A stretch of 64,000 nucleotides of DNA. It comes from Hydrogenophilales bacterium (GTDB taxonomy: Bacteria > Pseudomonadota > Gammaproteobacteria > Burkholderiales > Thiobacillaceae). Location of the stretch: positions 48,684 through 112,683 of the forward strand of contig JAHFRD010000011.1 of NCBI GenBank assembly GCA_023258975.1, given 5' to 3'. Below the pieces are notes generated by a model. It saw only the letters and a program-made list of their open reading frames with translations. It was not told where the DNA came from and made no database searches. The translations under genes were made by a program, and so were the position numbers. Positions 27,330 through 36,953 of the stretch are shown in pieces (the first letter of the stretch is position 1; each line of letters opens with the position of its first letter).

Positions 27330-28070
27330 CTATCTCGCTTCCAGCATCAGCCGCTTCATTTCCCGCACCGCGTTTTCCCAGCCCACGAACAGCGCCTGCG
27401 CGACGATGGCGTGGCCGATGTTGAGTTCCTCGATACCGGGCAGGGCGGCGACCGCCTGGACGTTGTGATAGTGCAGGCCGTGGCCGGCATTGATGCGCAG
27501 GCCCAAGGCATTGCCGGTTTCCACCGCCGCGCGAATGCGCTCCAGTTCATGCGCCGCCTCGGTTTCCGTCGCGGCATCGGCGAAACGGCCGGTGTGGATT
27601 TCCACCACCGGCGCGCCGGCTTCGACGGCGGCTTGCAGTTGCAGCGGATCGGCGTCGATGAACAGGGAGACGCGCACGCCGGCGTCGCGCAGGGTGTGGC
27701 AGGCATGCTTGACCTGTTCGAAATGCCCGGCGACGTCGAGGCCGCCCTCGGTGGTCAGTTCCTGGCGCCGCTCCGGCACCAGGCAGGCGTCTTGCGGGCG
27801 CACCCGGATCGCGATGGCGAGCATCTCGTCGGTGATCGCCATTTCCAGGTTCATGCGGGTTTGCAGGAGGCCGCGCAGGATATGCACGTCGGCGTCCTGG
27901 ATGTGGCGGCGGTCTTCGCGCAGGTGCAGGGTAATCAGGTCGGCGCCGGCGGATTCCGCCAGCAGGGCGGCCTGTACCGGGCTGGGATAACGGGTGCCGC
28001 GCTGCTGGCGCAGGGTGGCGACATGGTCGATGTTGACGCCCAGGTGGATCGGGGAGGTGGAGCGGGTCAT
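27330..28070 (-). CDS. pdxJ: Pyridoxine 5'-phosphate synthase
   Basis: 246 residues, full length. It condenses 3-amino-2-oxopropyl phosphate with deoxyxylulose 5-phosphate to pyridoxine phosphate. Motifs: [43 protein letters not shown] and [11 protein letters not shown]. Last gene of the lepB–pdxJ operon. Its ATG overlaps the recO stop by 4 bp. acpS, which often follows, is absent; the kinase gene reads toward it from the other strand. Confidence 0.97.
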   Translation of the reverse strand: MTRSTSPIHLGVNIDHVATLRQQRGTRYPSPVQAALLAESAGADLITLHLREDRRHIQDADVHILRGLLQTRMNLEMAITDEMLAIAIRVRPQDACLVPERRQELTTEGGLDVAGHFEQVKHACHTLRDAGVRVSLFIDADPLQLQAAVEAGAPVVEIHTGRFADAATETEAAHELERIRAAVETGNALGLRINAGHGLHYHNVQAVAALPGIEELNIGHAIVAQALFVGWENAVREMKRLMLEAR

Positions 28071-28768
28071 AGTCTTTGCAGGTCGATGAGGAGTTGCCGG
28101 GTGGCGAGGGGTTTGTCGCCGAGATAATGGGCGAGGAGGGCGCGCATCAGGAGTTTACCTTCGGCCAGGGTGTTGGGCTGGCTGAAGTCGCCCGCCGCCA
28201 GGGCCAGGAGCGCGCGGCCGCTGTAGCCGGCGGCGCGGTTGGGCGGGATGACGCCTGCCCCAATCTCGTAACCGTAGCGCGCCTCGGGGTCGATCACGCC
28301 GCCGCTGGCCAGGTGGCCGAGTGATTGCGCGTAGCCCAGTTCGGTGAGCAGATCGAGTTCGAAGCGGCGCAATACCGGCTCCACCTCCGGCCGGGAGTTC
28401 AGATCGGCGAGCGCCAGGGTGTAGTGGTCGAACAGGGTTTCGTGGGCGTCGCCTTCCGGCAACAGGCGCAGCAGCAGTTCGTTGAGATAGAAACCGCACA
28501 TCAGCGCGTGGCCGCGCAACATCAGGCCGCCGCCCTGCCACTCCGCCGCGTGCAGGGTGCGCAACTGGCCACGGCCGAACCAGGACAGGGTGAGCGGCTG
28601 AAACGGGATCAAACGCGCCTTCACCGCCGCCCCGGCGCGCCGCGCGCCGCGCGCCACCAGGCCGAGACGGCCGTGATGACGGGAAAAAATATCGACGATC
28701 AGGCTGGTTTCGCGCCAGGGGCGGGTGTGCAGGACGAAGGCAGGATCGCCGTCGACGCGCTCACTCAT
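28067..28768 (-). CDS. recO: DNA repair protein RecO
   Basis: 233 residues. N-terminal OB-fold ([34 protein letters not shown]) shown only by its landmarks HTRPWRETS and FSRHHGRLG, then a helical domain. RecO works with RecR to load RecA onto SSB-coated gaps. No zinc-finger cysteines, as in other betaproteobacterial forms. The start overlaps the end of era by 8 bp. Confidence 0.94.
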   Translation of the reverse strand: MSERVDGDPAFVLHTRPWRETSLIVDIFSRHHGRLGLVARGARRAGAAVKARLIPFQPLTLSWFGRGQLRTLHAAEWQGGGLMLRGHALMCGFYLNELLLRLLPEGDAHETLFDHYTLALADLNSRPEVEPVLRRFELDLLTELGYAQSLGHLASGGVIDPEARYGYEIGAGVIPPNRAAGYSGRALLALAAGDFSQPNTLAEGKLLMRALLAHYLGDKPLATRQLLIDLQRL

Positions 28769-29648
28769 ACCCGAATTGCTTGATGAGCCGCGCGTCGTCC
28801 GCCCAGCCGCCCTTCACTTTCACCCAGACATTGAGGAAGACCTTGCGGTCGAACAGTTTTTCCATGTCCTGGCGCGATTCCGTGGCGATGCGTTTGATGT
28901 GCTCGCCACCGCGTCCGAGCAGGATCGGCTTGTGCGCGTCGCGATCCACCCAGATCACCGCGCCGATGCGGAACAGGTTCGGCTCTTCCGTGAATTCCTC
29001 GATCGTCACCGCCACGGCGTAGGGGATTTCGTCGCCGGTCAGGCGGAATACCTTCTCGCGCACGATCTCGGCGGCGAGAAAGCGGGAACTGCGGTCGGTG
29101 ATGTCGTCCTCGGCGAACCAGGGCTCGCCCTCGGGCAGATAGGGTTTGACGATGGCGGGCAGGCGCTCGGCGTCTTTGGCCTTTTCCGCGCTCAGGGGCA
29201 CGATTTCGGCGAACTTGTATTGTTGCGACAACGTTTCCAGGTAGGGGAACAGGGTGGCCTTGTCCGCGACCGTGTCGATCTTGTTGACCACCAGGATCAC
29301 CGGCTTGTTGCGTGGCAACAGGGGCAGGATGCGCTGGTCGGCGGGCGTGAATTTGCGCGCTTCCACCAGCCAGACCACCACATCCACTTCCGCCAGCGCC
29401 TGCGTCACCGAGCGGTTCATCGCGGTGTTGAGCGCGCTCTTGTATTGGGTCTGGAAGCCGGGGGTGTCGGCGAAGATGAATTGCGCGTCGGCTTCGGTGC
29501 GCACGCCCAGGATGCGATGCCGCGTGGTCTGCGGCTTGCTGGAAACGATGCTGACCTTGGCGCCGACCAGCGCGTTGACCAGGGTGGACTTGCCCACATT
29601 GGGACGGCCGATGACGGCGATGACGCCGGTGCGGAAAGGTGGACTCAT
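28761..29648 (-). CDS. era: GTPase Era
   Basis: 295 residues. GTPase motifs G1 GRPNVGKST, G3 DTPGF, G4 NKID; the C-terminal KH domain contains ILLGRGGEHIKRIA. Era binds the 3' end of 16S rRNA and assists 30S maturation. ATG 29648 overlaps the rnc stop (ATGA). The frame is open further upstream but only through rnc. Conserved operon partner of rnc and recO. Confidence 0.97.
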   Translation of the reverse strand: MSPPFRTGVIAVIGRPNVGKSTLVNALVGAKVSIVSSKPQTTRHRILGVRTEADAQFIFADTPGFQTQYKSALNTAMNRSVTQALAEVDVVVWLVEARKFTPADQRILPLLPRNKPVILVVNKIDTVADKATLFPYLETLSQQYKFAEIVPLSAEKAKDAERLPAIVKPYLPEGEPWFAEDDITDRSSRFLAAEIVREKVFRLTGDEIPYAVAVTIEEFTEEPNLFRIGAVIWVDRDAHKPILLGRGGEHIKRIATESRQDMEKLFDRKVFLNVWVKVKGGWADDARLIKQFGYE

Positions 29649-30370
29649 GCGGGTTGCGCCTTGTTTGCGGCGGGAACGCTTTTTGTGGTGATCTTCTTTC
29701 CTTCCAGTTGCGCCATCGCCGCCGTCGCCGCCACTTGTTCGGCGGTTTTGCGGTTGCAGCCCTGGCCCATCGTGGTGATCTTCAGCGCGGCGATATGGCA
29801 TTCCACATGGAAAGTCTGGGCATGAGCCTGGCCGCTGGTGTCGATCAGGGTGTAGCGCGGCAGGCCGTGATGCCGGGATTGCAGCCATTCCTGCAGCCGG
29901 GTCTTGGCGTCCTTGCCCTGCACCGTGGGGTTGATCGCGTTGATTCGTTCGCTGAACAGCCCTTCGATCATCGCGCGCGCGGCCTCGAAGCCACCATCGA
30001 GAAAGGCCGCGCCGAACAGTGACTCCAACGCATCGGCGAGGATGGAGGGGCGACTGGCGCCACCGCTTTTCAACTCGCCCTCGCCCAGGCGGAGATAGCG
30101 GCCCAAGTCGAGTTCACGGGCGATTTCGTGCAGGGAATCCTGGTTGACCAGATTGGCGCGCAGACGCGACAGACGGCCTTCCGGAAGATCGGGAAAATGT
30201 TGATAGAGCATCAACCCCACCACGCAGTTGAGCACCCCGTCACCGAGATACTCCAGGCGTTCATTGTTGTCGGCGCCGTGGCTGCGGTGCGTCAACGCCT
30301 GCGTGAGCAGATGGCGTTCCCGCCAGGTATGGCCCAGATGGGTCTCCAGAGATTGGCAGGCAGCGGGCAT
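29645..30370 (-). CDS. rnc: Ribonuclease III
   Basis: 241 residues: RNase III domain with the signature NNERLEYLGDGVLN and the metal-binding Glu in ADALESLFGAAF, then a C-terminal double-stranded RNA-binding domain (KTRLQEWLQ…). It cleaves double-stranded RNA, including rRNA precursors. The signature has Gly where E. coli has Ser (GDGVL for GDSVL). Coupled to era by ATGA. Confidence 0.97.
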   Translation of the reverse strand: MPAACQSLETHLGHTWRERHLLTQALTHRSHGADNNERLEYLGDGVLNCVVGLMLYQHFPDLPEGRLSRLRANLVNQDSLHEIARELDLGRYLRLGEGELKSGGASRPSILADALESLFGAAFLDGGFEAARAMIEGLFSERINAINPTVQGKDAKTRLQEWLQSRHHGLPRYTLIDTSGQAHAQTFHVECHIAALKITTMGQGCNRKTAEQVAATAAMAQLEGKKITTKSVPAANKAQPA

Positions 30371-30382
30371 GGGGGCGCGAGA

Positions 30383-30757
30383 TCAATGACCCGGTGAATT
30401 GCCGGAAATCGCCTCGGCCTGGAAATCCATACACAAACTCACCGGCCCGAGGAAAGGACGCTTGGCCGAGAAAGTGGTGGACAGTTTCACGCCGCCGGGA
30501 ATGCGCTCAATCAGCAGGTCGGAACGGGTGGCCAGGGTGATGTTGTTGAAGCCCAGTTGCTTGGCGAACTGTGAGCGGATGTGCTCGTCGCTACCGTTCT
30601 GGATGCTGGGCTGGGCAACCAGGTTGTCCAGCGCCCGCCCCACCAGCCAGTAGTCCATGTAGGCGGGCACGATGCGAAAGGCGGAGTAGGCCGCCAGGCT
30701 CAGTAGCAGCAGAAAAAAAATCAAGCCACCGAGAGTGGCGCCGGTTTGCCGTTTCAT
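30383..30757 (-). CDS. DUF4845 membrane protein
   Basis: 124 residues, one TM helix at about 8–29 (LGGLIFFLLLLSLAAYSAF) and an external C-terminal domain. DUF4845 proteins regularly lie between lepB and rnc in beta- and gammaproteobacteria; no biochemical function is established to my knowledge. ATG 30757 (MKRQTG) matches the usual N-terminus. ATG 30784 is in frame but overlaps lepB. Confidence 0.88.
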   Translation of the reverse strand: MKRQTGATLGGLIFFLLLLSLAAYSAFRIVPAYMDYWLVGRALDNLVAQPSIQNGSDEHIRSQFAKQLGFNNITLATRSDLLIERIPGGVKLSTTFSAKRPFLGPVSLCMDFQAEAISGNSPGH

Positions 30758-30764
30758 GTTGAGT

Positions 30765-31601
30765 TCACTCAAGTCTGTGGCCAATGCGTTGGGGTGCCGA
30801 GAACGATTTCAGGGAGTTCAGGAAATCGTCGAAGTTCCACCAGATGAAGAAGGCGCGGCCGACGATGTTCGCGTCCGGCACGAAACCCCAGTAGCGGGAA
30901 TCGTTGGAGGCATCGCGGTTGTCGCCCAGCATGAAGTAATGCCCGGCCGGCACCACGCACTTGAAGCCGGTGTCGCTGTAGCTGCAATTGTCGCGATACG
31001 GAAAATCGCCGGCGACCTGATGCACCACGACCGGCGGCATGTCGCGCTGGGTCATGGCGATATGGTTGTGCTCCCCCAGTTGCTCGCGCCAGGTAACGCC
31101 CTGGACGATGTTGAAGCCGCTGGCGGTGTATTCGTACTTGCCGTTCAGGAACATGGCCAGCGGCTTGCCGTTGAGGGTCAGGCGCTTCTCGCGGTACTCC
31201 ACCACATCACCCGGGGTGCCCACCACACGCTTGATGTAATCCAGCGACGGATCGCTGGGGTAGCGGAACACCATGATGTCGCCCGGCTTCGGGTCGCCCA
31301 GCCGCACGATTTTCTTGTTGATGACCGGCAGGCGGATGCCGTACTCGAACTTGTTCACCAGGATGAAGTCGCCGATCAGCAAGGTCGGCAGCATGGATCC
31401 GGAGGGGATTTTGAACGGCTCGACCAGAAACGAACGCAGCACGAACACGATCAGGATGACCGGGAAGAAGCTCTTGGAGTAATCGACCAGAAGCGGCAAC
31501 TTGGCCTCGGCGTCGCGATGCTTGGCGAGGAACAGGTGGTCCAGCAGCCAGATGGTCCCGGTGATGGCCAGGGCGAGGAACAGAATCAGGGCGAAATTCA
31601 T
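30765..31601 (-). CDS. lepB: Signal peptidase I
   Basis: 278 residues. TM at the N-terminus (MNFALILFLALAITGTIW), a second TM near 47, then the catalytic Ser in IPSGSMLPTLLIGD and the general base Lys in DYIKRVVGTPGD; the box GDNRDASNDSRYWG closes the family set. It removes signal peptides at the outer face of the inner membrane. ATG 31601 is chosen over an in-frame start at 31835, which would add unrelated residues. Normally lepA lies directly upstream; here 3.6 kb intervene. Confidence 0.96.
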   Translation of the reverse strand: MNFALILFLALAITGTIWLLDHLFLAKHRDAEAKLPLLVDYSKSFFPVILIVFVLRSFLVEPFKIPSGSMLPTLLIGDFILVNKFEYGIRLPVINKKIVRLGDPKPGDIMVFRYPSDPSLDYIKRVVGTPGDVVEYREKRLTLNGKPLAMFLNGKYEYTASGFNIVQGVTWREQLGEHNHIAMTQRDMPPVVVHQVAGDFPYRDNCSYSDTGFKCVVPAGHYFMLGDNRDASNDSRYWGFVPDANIVGRAFFIWWNFDDFLNSLKSFSAPQRIGHRLE

Positions 31602-32014
31602 GTAGTGACTTGCGCGAGCGAAGGGATGGAAGCGGGCGAGATTGTAGCGGGAAACCGGGAAACGGCTCGTGACGACACAACCCGCAGCCACGAACCGGAG
31701 GTGAGGCGTGAGATGAATATGAAAAATATGCTTGCGAAACCCGCCGCGCGTGGCGATAAATAACCTGTATTCAATGCAAGGTTCCGTGTAGGAGGAGTGC
31801 GCGGGCGTCAGGCCATGATCGGATGCGGCGATCAAGAAAAGTAGCGGAGGACGCTGTATTCCGGGGTGAGCGGTGCGGATGAACCGAAGTCGGGTTTATC
31901 AGGGTTCGTCGGTTATGTTGGTTTGTGACTGGCGCGCAATCAATAGGATTGGCAATCGTGGAATCCTGTGATTCCAGATGAATAATAAGACTATGTTTAT
32001 TTCAAGGGGTAATC
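31602..32014. other. 413-bp region upstream of lepB and of the inserted cassette
   Basis: Divergent intergenic region at the left border of the three-gene insertion. It is visibly more AT-rich toward the right (31900–32014). It must now supply a promoter for lepB, which in relatives is read from upstream of lepA. It contains a 7-bp inverted repeat at 31959–31976. No coding ORF, tRNA or IS end is seen. Confidence 0.45.
31959..31976 (+). promoter_or_regulatory. Inverted repeat TGGAATC/GATTCCA before the cassette
   Basis: Perfect 7-bp arms around a CTGT loop, 38 bp upstream of the lipoprotein ATG. Its placement near the expected promoter suggests an operator. No regulator gene is in the cassette. 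Confidence 0.4.
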
Positions 32015-33370
32015 ATGAAATCCGGTAATTTTATCGTTTCGCTACTGTCGGTGCTGGCTTTGGCCGGATGCGCGGCAACGCCGCCCTTGACGATCGCCTT
32101 GACGGAACTTGGCACCGCGACAAAGACGGATAAAGGGGCAACGGGCTTGCGCCTGATGCGTGTGGTGGATGTAACCGGCATGAACTCATTTGATGCGGTC
32201 GGGGGGTACTCCATTGATCCTGACCCACCGTTATTTGAAATGCCCCCTTTGCTGGGGTCGTCAAATAGCCCGGATACATTGTCACCTCGTCTGGCAAAGG
32301 GATGTTCTCTCATTGTGGTGAAGACTTATGGCGACGTCGCCGGTCAACAAGGCGTACTCACCGTGCGGGAAAAGCTGATTGCGTTGGAGGATGAGGAATC
32401 GCTGGACGTCAAGACGCGGTTGAACAAGAAACTGCTGGAGTCGATCCGAGATCAATATCTGGCGATCAAGGATTCAAAAAATGATGAAACAAAAACGGCT
32501 GAAAAATTGATTGAATTGGCGGCAGATGTCGATCCTTCCGTGAAAGACAAGGACAGTCTGTTGAAGGCGGTGACGACCGCGAGCGAAAAGGCCGAGGAAG
32601 TGGCGAGAACGCTGGAGGCCAGAAAGCGGGAGTTGGATCGCTTGTTGGCAAACCCGGGTGTAGTGGTGACCAATTGGACCCGGCACGTGAAGGTCGACGC
32701 CAATGCCAATGTTGCCGACGCGGCATCAGCCAGTTTCTCCAAGGAGAAGGAGGTCAACGGCTATTTGGTGATGGGCGGCATTCGCATCGCATCATTGGCG
32801 GTTGGGAAGGACTTGTTGCACGCAAATCTGCACCGGCCTGACGACCCCGTTTCACTGGTAAAAGATACTCGCCTGTATGTCACGCAGCACACCTTGTCAG
32901 CGAGATACCTTGGCTGGGCCGAGGCGAAATCCGGCTCGGTTGCCGCGAGGGTTCAGGTCGAGCTTGATAAGCTGCTCGCTAAATGGAAGGCGGTTCCGGC
33001 GGCCGCAAAATTGAAGGAATTGCTCGAACAATTCCCGCTGCAAGTGGGGGCGGGCTATGCTTCCTCGTTCTCGGCCATGAATACGGGATCCTTGCCTGGA
33101 GGCGAGATAAAAATATATCCATTCAGTTTTTCCGACGTTCAATATGAAATGGCCTGGGGCGCGGAAATAAAACGATTGTCTGGCTACAGCACGATATATT
33201 CATCGCGAGCCACTTTGGCTGGCTTGATGAAAGAACTGTCTAAAAAAGAAGACGCCAATGAGGCATGCCGGGATTGTGCCGGCTCACTCCAGCAGGCTTC
33301 GCCAGCGGGGAATGGCCCAAAAACGAGTTGTGCTGCCGGGCAGGCTGGTTTGTTTGGCGTGGAATTGTGA
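32015..33370 (+). CDS. Uncharacterised outer-membrane-type lipoprotein (cassette gene 1)
   Basis: 451 residues. N-terminal lipoprotein signal with lipobox LALAGC (lipid on Cys19, Ala at +2, so outer membrane by the usual rule). A polar, Lys/Glu-rich stretch at about 125–215 is likely helical or coiled coil (KTAEKLIELAAD, SEKAEEVARTLEARKREL). A C-terminal Cys cluster CRDCAG is present. I recognise no family. Codon use is more AT-rich than its neighbours, a sign of transfer. Preceded by AAGGGG 9 bp before the ATG. Same strand and order as the lysozyme and membrane-protein genes, so probably one functional unit. Confidence 0.65.
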   Translation: MKSGNFIVSLLSVLALAGCAATPPLTIALTELGTATKTDKGATGLRLMRVVDVTGMNSFDAVGGYSIDPDPPLFEMPPLLGSSNSPDTLSPRLAKGCSLIVVKTYGDVAGQQGVLTVREKLIALEDEESLDVKTRLNKKLLESIRDQYLAIKDSKNDETKTAEKLIELAADVDPSVKDKDSLLKAVTTASEKAEEVARTLEARKRELDRLLANPGVVVTNWTRHVKVDANANVADAASASFSKEKEVNGYLVMGGIRIASLAVGKDLLHANLHRPDDPVSLVKDTRLYVTQHTLSARYLGWAEAKSGSVAARVQVELDKLLAKWKAVPAAAKLKELLEQFPLQVGAGYASSFSAMNTGSLPGGEIKIYPFSFSDVQYEMAWGAEIKRLSGYSTIYSSRATLAGLMKELSKKEDANEACRDCAGSLQQASPAGNGPKTSCAAGQAGLFGVEL

Positions 33371-33524
33371 TTGAGTAATCCGGATTGGCGGATTGGTCGC
33401 TTGGGCTGGTGTGATTTGGTTTTGCGCGGTATAAAAATGGCTATATAAAATCTGTTTCGATACGGTAAGCAACGATGCGCACTATTGTTGCAACAGATCA
33501 TTGATACCCGAATAGGAGATAACC

Positions 33525-34037
33525 ATGCCGCAACGTGATGTCAATCAGGCTACCATCGACCTGGTCAAAAGTTTTGAGGGTATTCCAGACGGTGACCCTT
33601 CCACAGTGAACGTTGATCCCTATCTCGATCCGGTCAATATCTGGACCATCGGCTGGGGGCACGCCATCCGGTATCAGAATCGTTTTCTCAAGGGCGAGCC
33701 GGATCGGGCGATGGTGAAGTCGCTTTACCCAGGCGGTATCGCCATGAATCAGGCGGAGGCGCTGCTGCATGGTGATCTGGTCAATGCCGGGCGGGATGTG
33801 TCTGCGGTGGTGGCGGTGGAACTCAACGACAATCAGTTCGGCGCGTTGACCAGTTTTGCTTTCAATCTGGGGGTCGGCAACCTCTCTTCATCGACCTTGC
33901 TGAAAAAGCTGAATTTGCGCGATTACGCCGGTGCGGCGGATGAATTTCCTCGCTGGGTTCGGGCGGGCGGTGTCGTGTTGCCGGGTCTGGTCAAGCGCCG
34001 CGCGGCGGAGCGTGATCTGTTTCTGAAACCCGTTTGA
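33525..34037 (+). CDS. Phage-type lysozyme (GH24) (cassette gene 2)
   Basis: 170 residues. T4/R21 endolysin-like: catalytic Glu18 (KSFEG), Asp35 and Thr41 in YLDPVNIWTIGWGH, and NDNQFGALTSFAFNLGVG. It cuts the peptidoglycan glycan chain. The Glu–Asp spacing is about eight residues longer than in typical members, because of an insertion at 20–30. No signal peptide or SAR helix is visible, so it needs another route to the periplasm, or is phage-derived. AGGAG precedes ATG 33525. It ends 9 bp before the membrane-protein gene. No holin of standard type is seen. Confidence 0.85.
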   Translation: MPQRDVNQATIDLVKSFEGIPDGDPSTVNVDPYLDPVNIWTIGWGHAIRYQNRFLKGEPDRAMVKSLYPGGIAMNQAEALLHGDLVNAGRDVSAVVAVELNDNQFGALTSFAFNLGVGNLSSSTLLKKLNLRDYAGAADEFPRWVRAGGVVLPGLVKRRAAERDLFLKPV

Positions 34038-34046
34038 GGAAGCGTC

Positions 34047-35105
34047 ATGAAAAACCTTCTTGTCTCTTTGTGTTTCATGTTGTTTTGCATGCCGACCATT
34101 TCCATCGCGGCGTCCGTCAACCCCGTGGTCGCCGACAAATCTCCCGCCAAGCCTGCCGCCGCCAGCCTGGAGCGTGACGAAAAATTCATCGCGCTCGGCC
34201 AGACGGCGCATTTCAATGTGAGTGACCTTTCCTGTGAAGGTGACGTCGGCGCCAAGGAGTTGTGGCTGGATGGCATGGATACCGGCGTGCGCGCCATCGG
34301 TTGCGACGCGGAGCAGAAACTGTTGGTTTTCAACCTTACCCGCACCGGCGCCGTTGTGAACAAACAGACCTCGGAAGCCTGGCTGACCCTCCTTCGCCGG
34401 CCTTTCGCCGCCAACGACGGCAGAGCTTTTGAACGCGACGTGAGTATCAGCCTGCGCCAGAAGGGGGAGGTGTTTGCTACCGGTTCGGGCAAGCTGAAGC
34501 TACTCGACAAGCCACAAGTGTGGGAAGGCGCGCTCATCCTGCTGGCGGTTCTCGGGATGCTGCTTTTTGGCATCTTCAAATCCGGCCTGATCCGCGATTC
34601 CGGCCTGCCGCCGGACGGGCGGAAGGAAAACCGCCCCTACAGCCTGGCGCGTGTGCAGATGGTCTGGTGGTTCGCCATCGTGTTCATCAGCTATGTGCTG
34701 CTCTGGTTGTTGATGCGGGAGTTGCCGGGTATCCCGGTTTCCGCCCTCGGGCTCATCGGCATGGCTGGTGGCACCGCTCTGGCGGCTGCCGCGTTGGACC
34801 AGGATCGCCCGGTTCCCAAGACCAAAGGTTTCTGGTTCGACATCAGCACGGACGAGAACGGAGTGACGCTGCCCCGCCTGCAACAGATCGCCTGGACCAG
34901 TCTGCTCGGCATCGTGTTCCTATCACAGGTGCTGACCCAGTTGGCGATGCCGGATTTCGACGCATCCGTCCTGGCGTTGATGGGAATCAGCGCCGGCACC
35001 TACCTCGGCTTCAAGGTGCCGGAGAAGCAGGGGGGCGATGCCGCCGCTGCGCCCGAGCCTGGTGGGGCGGATGATGACGGCAAGGCGGGCTACGGAGTCC
35101 AATAG
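34047..35105 (+). CDS. Exported membrane protein with tandem duplicated TM unit (cassette gene 3)
   Basis: 352 residues. A signal peptide (to about residue 22) is followed by an extracytoplasmic domain (about 25–155, Cys63 and Cys86 may pair) and about five TM helices. Residues 202–248 and 277–323 align without gaps over 47 positions with 13 identities, including R-x-Q…W, P….S-x-L-x-L-x-G and G-T-x-L, so the membrane part is an internal duplication. The polar tail (330–352) is Gly/Asp-rich. I recall uncharacterised membrane proteins with similar motifs but cannot name the family. It is co-oriented with the lysozyme gene and could form a pore or anchor for it, which is speculation. Confidence 0.65.
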   Translation: MKNLLVSLCFMLFCMPTISIAASVNPVVADKSPAKPAAASLERDEKFIALGQTAHFNVSDLSCEGDVGAKELWLDGMDTGVRAIGCDAEQKLLVFNLTRTGAVVNKQTSEAWLTLLRRPFAANDGRAFERDVSISLRQKGEVFATGSGKLKLLDKPQVWEGALILLAVLGMLLFGIFKSGLIRDSGLPPDGRKENRPYSLARVQMVWWFAIVFISYVLLWLLMRELPGIPVSALGLIGMAGGTALAAAALDQDRPVPKTKGFWFDISTDENGVTLPRLQQIAWTSLLGIVFLSQVLTQLAMPDFDASVLALMGISAGTYLGFKVPEKQGGDAAAAPEPGGADDDGKAGYGVQ

Positions 35106-35159
35106 GAGGCGCTAAAAGGAGGCGCTAAAACGCGTGACGCGCTTGCCCAGCCCAGGAAC

Positions 35160-36953
35160 TTATTTATCCCCCACCTGCAGGATCGCCAGAAACGCTTCCT
35201 GCGGGATTTCCACGTTGCCCACCTGCTTCATCCGCTTCTTGCCTTCCTTCTGCTTCTCCAGCAGTTTCTTCTTGCGGCTGATGTCGCCCCCATAACATTT
35301 CGCGAGCACGTTCTTGCGTAGCGCTTTCACGGTTTCGCGGGCGATGATGTGGGCGCCGATGGCGGCCTGGACGGCGACGTCGAACATCTGGCGCGGGATC
35401 AGTTCCCGCATTTTCGAGACCAGTTCGCGGCCGCGGTATTGCGAGGTGGCGCGGTGCACGATCAGGGCCAGGGCATCGACCTTCTCGCCGTTGACCAGCA
35501 CATCCAGCTTGATGAGGTCGTCGGCGCGGAATTCCTTGAACTCGTAATCCAGCGAAGCGTAGCCGCGCGAGGTGGATTTCAGGCGGTCGAAGAAGTCCAG
35601 CACCACCTCGTTGAGCGGGATGTCGTACTTGATCATGACCTGGCGGCCCAGATACTTCATGTCCACCTGGGCGCCGCGCTTCAGGTTGCACAAGGTCATC
35701 ACGTTGCCGAGAAACTCCTCGGGCACCAGGATGGTGGCGGTGATGATTGGCTCGCGGATTTCCTCAATCTTCGAGAGATCGGGCAGGCGCGAGGGATTTT
35801 CCACGACCAGCGTGGTGCCGTCCTTCATGATGACCTGGTACTCCACCGAGGGCGCGGTGGTAATCAGGCTCTGGTCATATTCGCGTTCCAGGCGTTCCTG
35901 CACCACGTCCATGTGCAGCAGGCCGAGGAAGCCGCAACGGAAGCCGAAGCCCAGCGCCTGCGAGGTCTCCGGTTCGAAGCGCAGGGCCGCGTCGTTCAAT
36001 TGCAGTTTGGTCAAGGCGTCGCGCAGGCTGTCGTATTCGTGCGATTCCACCGGATACAGGCCGGCGAACACCTGCGGCTGGATTTCCTTGAAACCGGGCA
36101 GGGCGGCGCTGGCGGGGTGGTTGGCCAGGGTGATGGTATCGCCCACCTTGGCGTGTTTCAGATCCTTGATGCCGGCGGTGATGAAGCCGACCTGGCCGGC
36201 GCGCAGTTCCGGGCGCGCCAGCGACTTCGGCGTGAATACACCGACGGTCTCGGCCAGGTATTCGACCCCGGTGGCCATCAGGCGAATCCTGTCCTTCAGT
36301 TTCACCACGCCGTCCACCACCCGCACCAGCATCACCACGCCGACGTAATTGTCGAACCAGGAGTCGATGATCAGCGCCTTCAGCGGCGCGCTCTCATCGC
36401 CGGCGGGCGGCGGGATGTATTGGATGACCGCTTCCAGCACGTCAATAACGCCGAGGCCGGATTTGGCCGAACAATGTACCGCGTGGTCGGCGGGGATGCC
36501 GACGATGTCCTCGATTTCCTGCATCACCCGTTCCGGTTCGGCGGAGGGCAGGTCGATCTTGTTCAGCACCGGGAACACTTCCACGCCCAGTTCCACGGCC
36601 GTATAGCAGTTCGCCACGGTCTGCGCCTCGACGCCCTGTGAGGCATCCACCACCAGCAACGCGCCTTCGCAGGCGGACAGCGAACGGGAGACTTCATAGG
36701 AGAAATCGACGTGGCCGGGGGTGTCTATCAGGTTGAGTTGGTATTCCTGACCATCCTTCGCCTTGTAGAGCAGGGCGGCGGTCTGCGCCTTGATGGTGAT
36801 GCCGCGCTCGCGCTCCAGATCCATCGAATCGAGCACCTGCGCCTCCATCTCGCGGTCGGCCAACCCGCCGCAGGAATGAATGATGCGGTCGGCGAGCGTC
36901 GATTTGCCGTGGTCGATATGGGCGATGATGGAGAAATTGCGGATGTTGCGCAT
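35160..36953 (-). CDS. lepA: Elongation factor 4 (LepA)
   Basis: 597 residues. GTPase G1 [10 protein letters not shown]3 DTPGHVDF, G4 [10 protein letters not shown]; the C-terminal LepA-specific domain ends with [18 protein letters not shown]. It acts on the ribosome during elongation or assembly. ATG 36953 ([12 protein letters not shown]) matches the family; a TTG at 36971 is in frame. In relatives lepB follows directly; here the next 3.5 kb hold the opposite-strand cassette. Divergent from hoxH. Confidence 0.97.
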   Translation of the reverse strand: MRNIRNFSIIAHIDHGKSTLADRIIHSCGGLADREMEAQVLDSMDLERERGITIKAQTAALLYKAKDGQEYQLNLIDTPGHVDFSYEVSRSLSACEGALLVVDASQGVEAQTVANCYTAVELGVEVFPVLNKIDLPSAEPERVMQEIEDIVGIPADHAVHCSAKSGLGVIDVLEAVIQYIPPPAGDESAPLKALIIDSWFDNYVGVVMLVRVVDGVVKLKDRIRLMATGVEYLAETVGVFTPKSLARPELRAGQVGFITAGIKDLKHAKVGDTITLANHPASAALPGFKEIQPQVFAGLYPVESHEYDSLRDALTKLQLNDAALRFEPETSQALGFGFRCGFLGLLHMDVVQERLEREYDQSLITTAPSVEYQVIMKDGTTLVVENPSRLPDLSKIEEIREPIITATILVPEEFLGNVMTLCNLKRGAQVDMKYLGRQVMIKYDIPLNEVVLDFFDRLKSTSRGYASLDYEFKEFRADDLIKLDVLVNGEKVDALALIVHRATSQYRGRELVSKMRELIPRQMFDVAVQAAIGAHIIARETVKALRKNVLAKCYGGDISRKKKLLEKQKEGKKRMKQVGNVEIPQEAFLAILQVGDK

